From positions 199,762 to 263,761 of the forward strand of contig NZ_PQFZ01000007.1 of the NCBI RefSeq assembly GCF_002917105.1: 64,000 nucleotides of DNA, read 5' to 3'. Made by a program: the position numbers and the translations under genes. How positions within the stretch are numbered: the stretch's first letter is position 1; the number at the start of each line of letters is the position of its first letter. The notes under the pieces are model-generated. The model made no database searches. It had not been told where the DNA came from and was given only the letters and a program-made list of their open reading frames with translations. Below, piece after piece: positions 62,159 through 64,000 of this stretch. This DNA comes from Allobosea psychrotolerans (GTDB taxonomy: Bacteria > Pseudomonadota > Alphaproteobacteria > Rhizobiales > Beijerinckiaceae).

Positions 62159-62956
62159 ATGCTCGACACCTCCTCGCCCTTCGCCCCGTCTGCGACCCTG
62201 CCCGCCGCCGAGGCGCGGATGGATGTCGCGACCCGGCGTCTGCGCCAGGCGGTGATCGCCTGCGAACTCGCACCGGGCGATTTCATCCACGAGGCTGCCC
62301 TGGCCGAGCGCTTCAGCCTCGGCCGGGCCGGCATCCGCGTCGCGCTGACCGCCTTGTCGGGCGAGGGCTTCGTCAGCCGGCACGCCAGGCAGGGCTGGCG
62401 CATTGCTCCGGTGGACGGCGCGCTGATCGAGGCGATGCTGGATGGCCGCAGCAGGCTGGAGCCGTCGCTCGCGGCGCAGCGCCTCAATGGACAGGCACGC
62501 GAGCTGCTGGTTTCGCTGCTCGGCGTGATGGAATCGGTCTTTGGCCGCAGCGAGCCCGCCGCCCTGGCGACCGCGCGTCTGGCCGAGCGGCAACTGCGTG
62601 ATCTGCTCGTCAGCAGCGCCGGCGCCTTCGCCCGGCGCTGGCTCGGCGAGATCTGGGACCATGCCGACCGCATCCTGCGCCTGCTCGATCTCGCCGGCCA
62701 CCCCGTCGCGCCGCCCGATCGGCGCGCGCTGGCGGCGGCGCTGATCGCGGGCGATGCGGAGGCTGCCCGCGTCGCGATCACGCAGGAGAACGAGCGCTTC
62801 GCCAGCGCCCTCGCCCATGGCTTCATGGCGGTGTCGGCTCGCCTGGCGCAGCCGGCGGCCCGCTCGGCGCGCCGGCGCAAGGCGCGGCCCGCGACCGCAA
62901 CCACGGACAGTTCGATCCCCCTCTCGCCGATCCCCCTCTCGAAGGAGCAGCAGTGA
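62159..62956 (+). CDS. GntR-family regulator with altered FCD domain
   Basis: A 265-residue regulator. The N-terminal winged helix is recognisable (VATRRLRQAVIACELAPGDF, ALAERFSLGRAGIRVALTAL, wing RHARQGWRIAPV). The C-terminal helical domain follows the FCD layout but lacks the usual metal-binding His residues: the positions read AERQLRDLLVSS, DRRALAAALIAGDAEAA and ITQENERF. It may bind ligand without metal. An Arg/Ala-rich tail of about 40 residues ends the protein. Its stop overlaps the next start (TGATG), so it is coupled to the solute-binding protein and probably controls that transporter. Confidence 0.85.
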   Translation: MLDTSSPFAPSATLPAAEARMDVATRRLRQAVIACELAPGDFIHEAALAERFSLGRAGIRVALTALSGEGFVSRHARQGWRIAPVDGALIEAMLDGRSRLEPSLAAQRLNGQARELLVSLLGVMESVFGRSEPAALATARLAERQLRDLLVSSAGAFARRWLGEIWDHADRILRLLDLAGHPVAPPDRRALAAALIAGDAEAARVAITQENERFASALAHGFMAVSARLAQPAARSARRRKARPATATTDSSIPLSPIPLSKEQQ

Positions 62957-64000
62957 TGAGCATTCTCTCGCGGACCACTCATGTCGCGGTCGCCCTGGCC
63001 GCCGTGCTCGCGCTTGGTGCTGCTCCGGCCCAGGCCTCGAAGGAGCGGCTCGTCGTCGACCTCGTCAACGAGCCGTCTTCGCTCGATCCGCAGGTGCAGT
63101 GGAACCCCGACAGCTACTATGTCTACCGCAACATCTTCGACAATCTCGTCACCCGCGACGACAAGGGCGAGATCGTCCCGCAGGTCGCCACCAGCTGGAA
63201 ATACCTCTCCGACACCGAAATTGAATTCGAGCTGCGGCCCGACATCACCTTCCATGACGGCTCGAAGCTGACGGCCGAGGACGTCGCCTACAGCGTCAAG
63301 CGCATCACCGATCCAAAATTCGGCAGCCCGCAGCTCGGCCAGTTCGACAAGATCACCGATGCGACCGCACTCTCGCCGACCAAGGTCAAGCTCACCACCA
63401 ACGGCGCCTATCCGGCCCTGCTCGCCCAGCTGGTCAAGCTCTCGATCGTGCCCAAGGCGATCGTCGAGGCTGCCGGCAAGGACGCCTTCAACCTGAAACC
63501 CATCGGCAGCGGGCCCTATAAGTTCGAGACCTGGCAGCGCGGCGTGCAGGTTTCGCTGGTGCGCAACGACGCCTATTGGGGCGACAAGGGCCCCTTCCCG
63601 GCCGTGATCTTCCGCGCCGTACCCGACGGGGCGACACGGCTCGCCAATCTGCAGGCCGGGACGAGCGATCTCGGCGTGACGCTCGATTCGGACCAGGCCG
63701 GCCAGCTCAAATCCGCGACCAGGGCCAAGGCCCTGATCGGCCTGACCGAGCGCGTCGCCTATCTGCGCCTCAACACGGTCAAGCCGCCCTTCGACAACGT
63801 CAAGCTCAGGCTGGCGGCGGCCTATGCCATCGACAAGGAGGGCCTGGTCGACGGCCTGCTCGGCGGCTTCGACAAGCCGGTCTCGCAATTGCTGACGCCG
63901 GCGAGCTTCGGCTGGATCGAGGGGCTGAAGGGGCCAAGCTACGACCTCGCCAAGGCCAAGGCGCTCGTCGCTGAGGCCGGCCCGGCAGCGAAAGCCGAGA
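62956..64000 (+). CDS. ABC transporter solute-binding protein, family 5 (partial)
   Basis: The first 348 residues of a periplasmic binding protein; the gene runs past the window end. The signal peptide is SILSRTTHVAVALAAVLALG with cleavage near residue 26 (APAQAS). The mature part shows the family-5 pattern: LVNEPSSLDPQVQWN, FDNLVTRDDKGEIVPQVATS, ELRPDITFHDGSKLTAEDVA and KPIGSGPYKFETWQRG. Family 5 proteins bind peptides, opines, nickel complexes or sugars for ABC importers; the ligand cannot be decided here. Permease and ATPase genes are expected just beyond the window. It is translationally coupled to the upstream gntR gene by TGATG. Confidence 0.93.
   Translation, partial: MSILSRTTHVAVALAAVLALGAAPAQASKERLVVDLVNEPSSLDPQVQWNPDSYYVYRNIFDNLVTRDDKGEIVPQVATSWKYLSDTEIEFELRPDITFHDGSKLTAEDVAYSVKRITDPKFGSPQLGQFDKITDATALSPTKVKLTTNGAYPALLAQLVKLSIVPKAIVEAAGKDAFNLKPIGSGPYKFETWQRGVQVSLVRNDAYWGDKGPFPAVIFRAVPDGATRLANLQAGTSDLGVTLDSDQAGQLKSATRAKALIGLTERVAYLRLNTVKPPFDNVKLRLAAAYAIDKEGLVDGLLGGFDKPVSQLLTPASFGWIEGLKGPSYDLAKAKALVAEAGPAAKAE

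Overview
The window is GC-rich, almost fully coding, and uses mostly ATG/GTG starts with many 1-4 bp stop/start overlaps. Gene content (tripartite tricarboxylate transporter, GntR/FCD and MarR regulators, serine-glyoxylate aminotransferase, a type VI secretion system (T6SS) without TssJ but with phosphothreonine control) and the dispersed palindromic intergenic elements suggest an alphaproteobacterium of the Hyphomicrobiales, perhaps Bosea-like. That placement is inference; no rRNA or other marker is present. I saw no tRNA, rRNA, CRISPR array, transposase or integrase.

Region 1 (1-6.9 kb, all +): the 3' end of a GMC oxidoreductase, an APH-type kinase and an acyl-CoA dehydrogenase that together recall the LvaA/LvaC pair for 4-hydroxyacyl-CoA, a GbsR/MarR-type regulator whose start codon sits in the centre of a 20-bp palindrome, and a tightly overlapped DUF4166 / DCC / dehydrogenase-DUF4166 operon. 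Region 2 (6.9-11.8 kb, -): marR - periplasmic adaptor - RND pump operon with a dyad operator. Region 3 (11.9-22.6 kb): transglutaminase-like protein, serine-glyoxylate-type aminotransferase, a divergent GntR regulator, a TctCBA transporter, a YdiJ-like FAD/Fe-S oxidoreductase and a periplasmic beta-propeller protein, probably a regulated organic-acid uptake and oxidation module. Region 4 (22.7-32.5 kb): hybrid PAS histidine kinase, OYE-family reductase, M32 carboxypeptidase, amidase, a small secreted protein with a strong terminator, and a membrane-anchored M23 peptidase.

Region 5 (33.0-61.9 kb): a large T6SS locus. The + operon tssK-tssL-tssM-tagF-pppA-ppkA is followed by a - segment (small secreted protein; vgrG plus a partner gene), the + operon tssA-tssB-tssC-hcp-tssE-tssF-tssG-clpV, and a - operon fha-PAAR. 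Kinase, phosphatase, FHA protein and TagF are all present, so threonine-phosphorylation control is expected. The kinase is unusual: after one membrane segment it carries a rod of roughly 590 residues rich in Ala/Glu/Lys, with two blocks of tandem repeats, and ends in a peptidoglycan-binding-like domain. No TssJ lipoprotein is seen; TssL carries an OmpA-type domain. No obvious toxin domain is fused to VgrG or PAAR.

Region 6 (62.1-64 kb, +): a GntR-type regulator overlapped with the gene of an extracellular solute-binding protein of a peptide-type ABC transporter, cut by the window end. Several families of intergenic palindromes are scattered through the window; the most striking is a 106-bp element with three CTAG boxes at fixed spacing that supplies the stop codons of adjacent genes.
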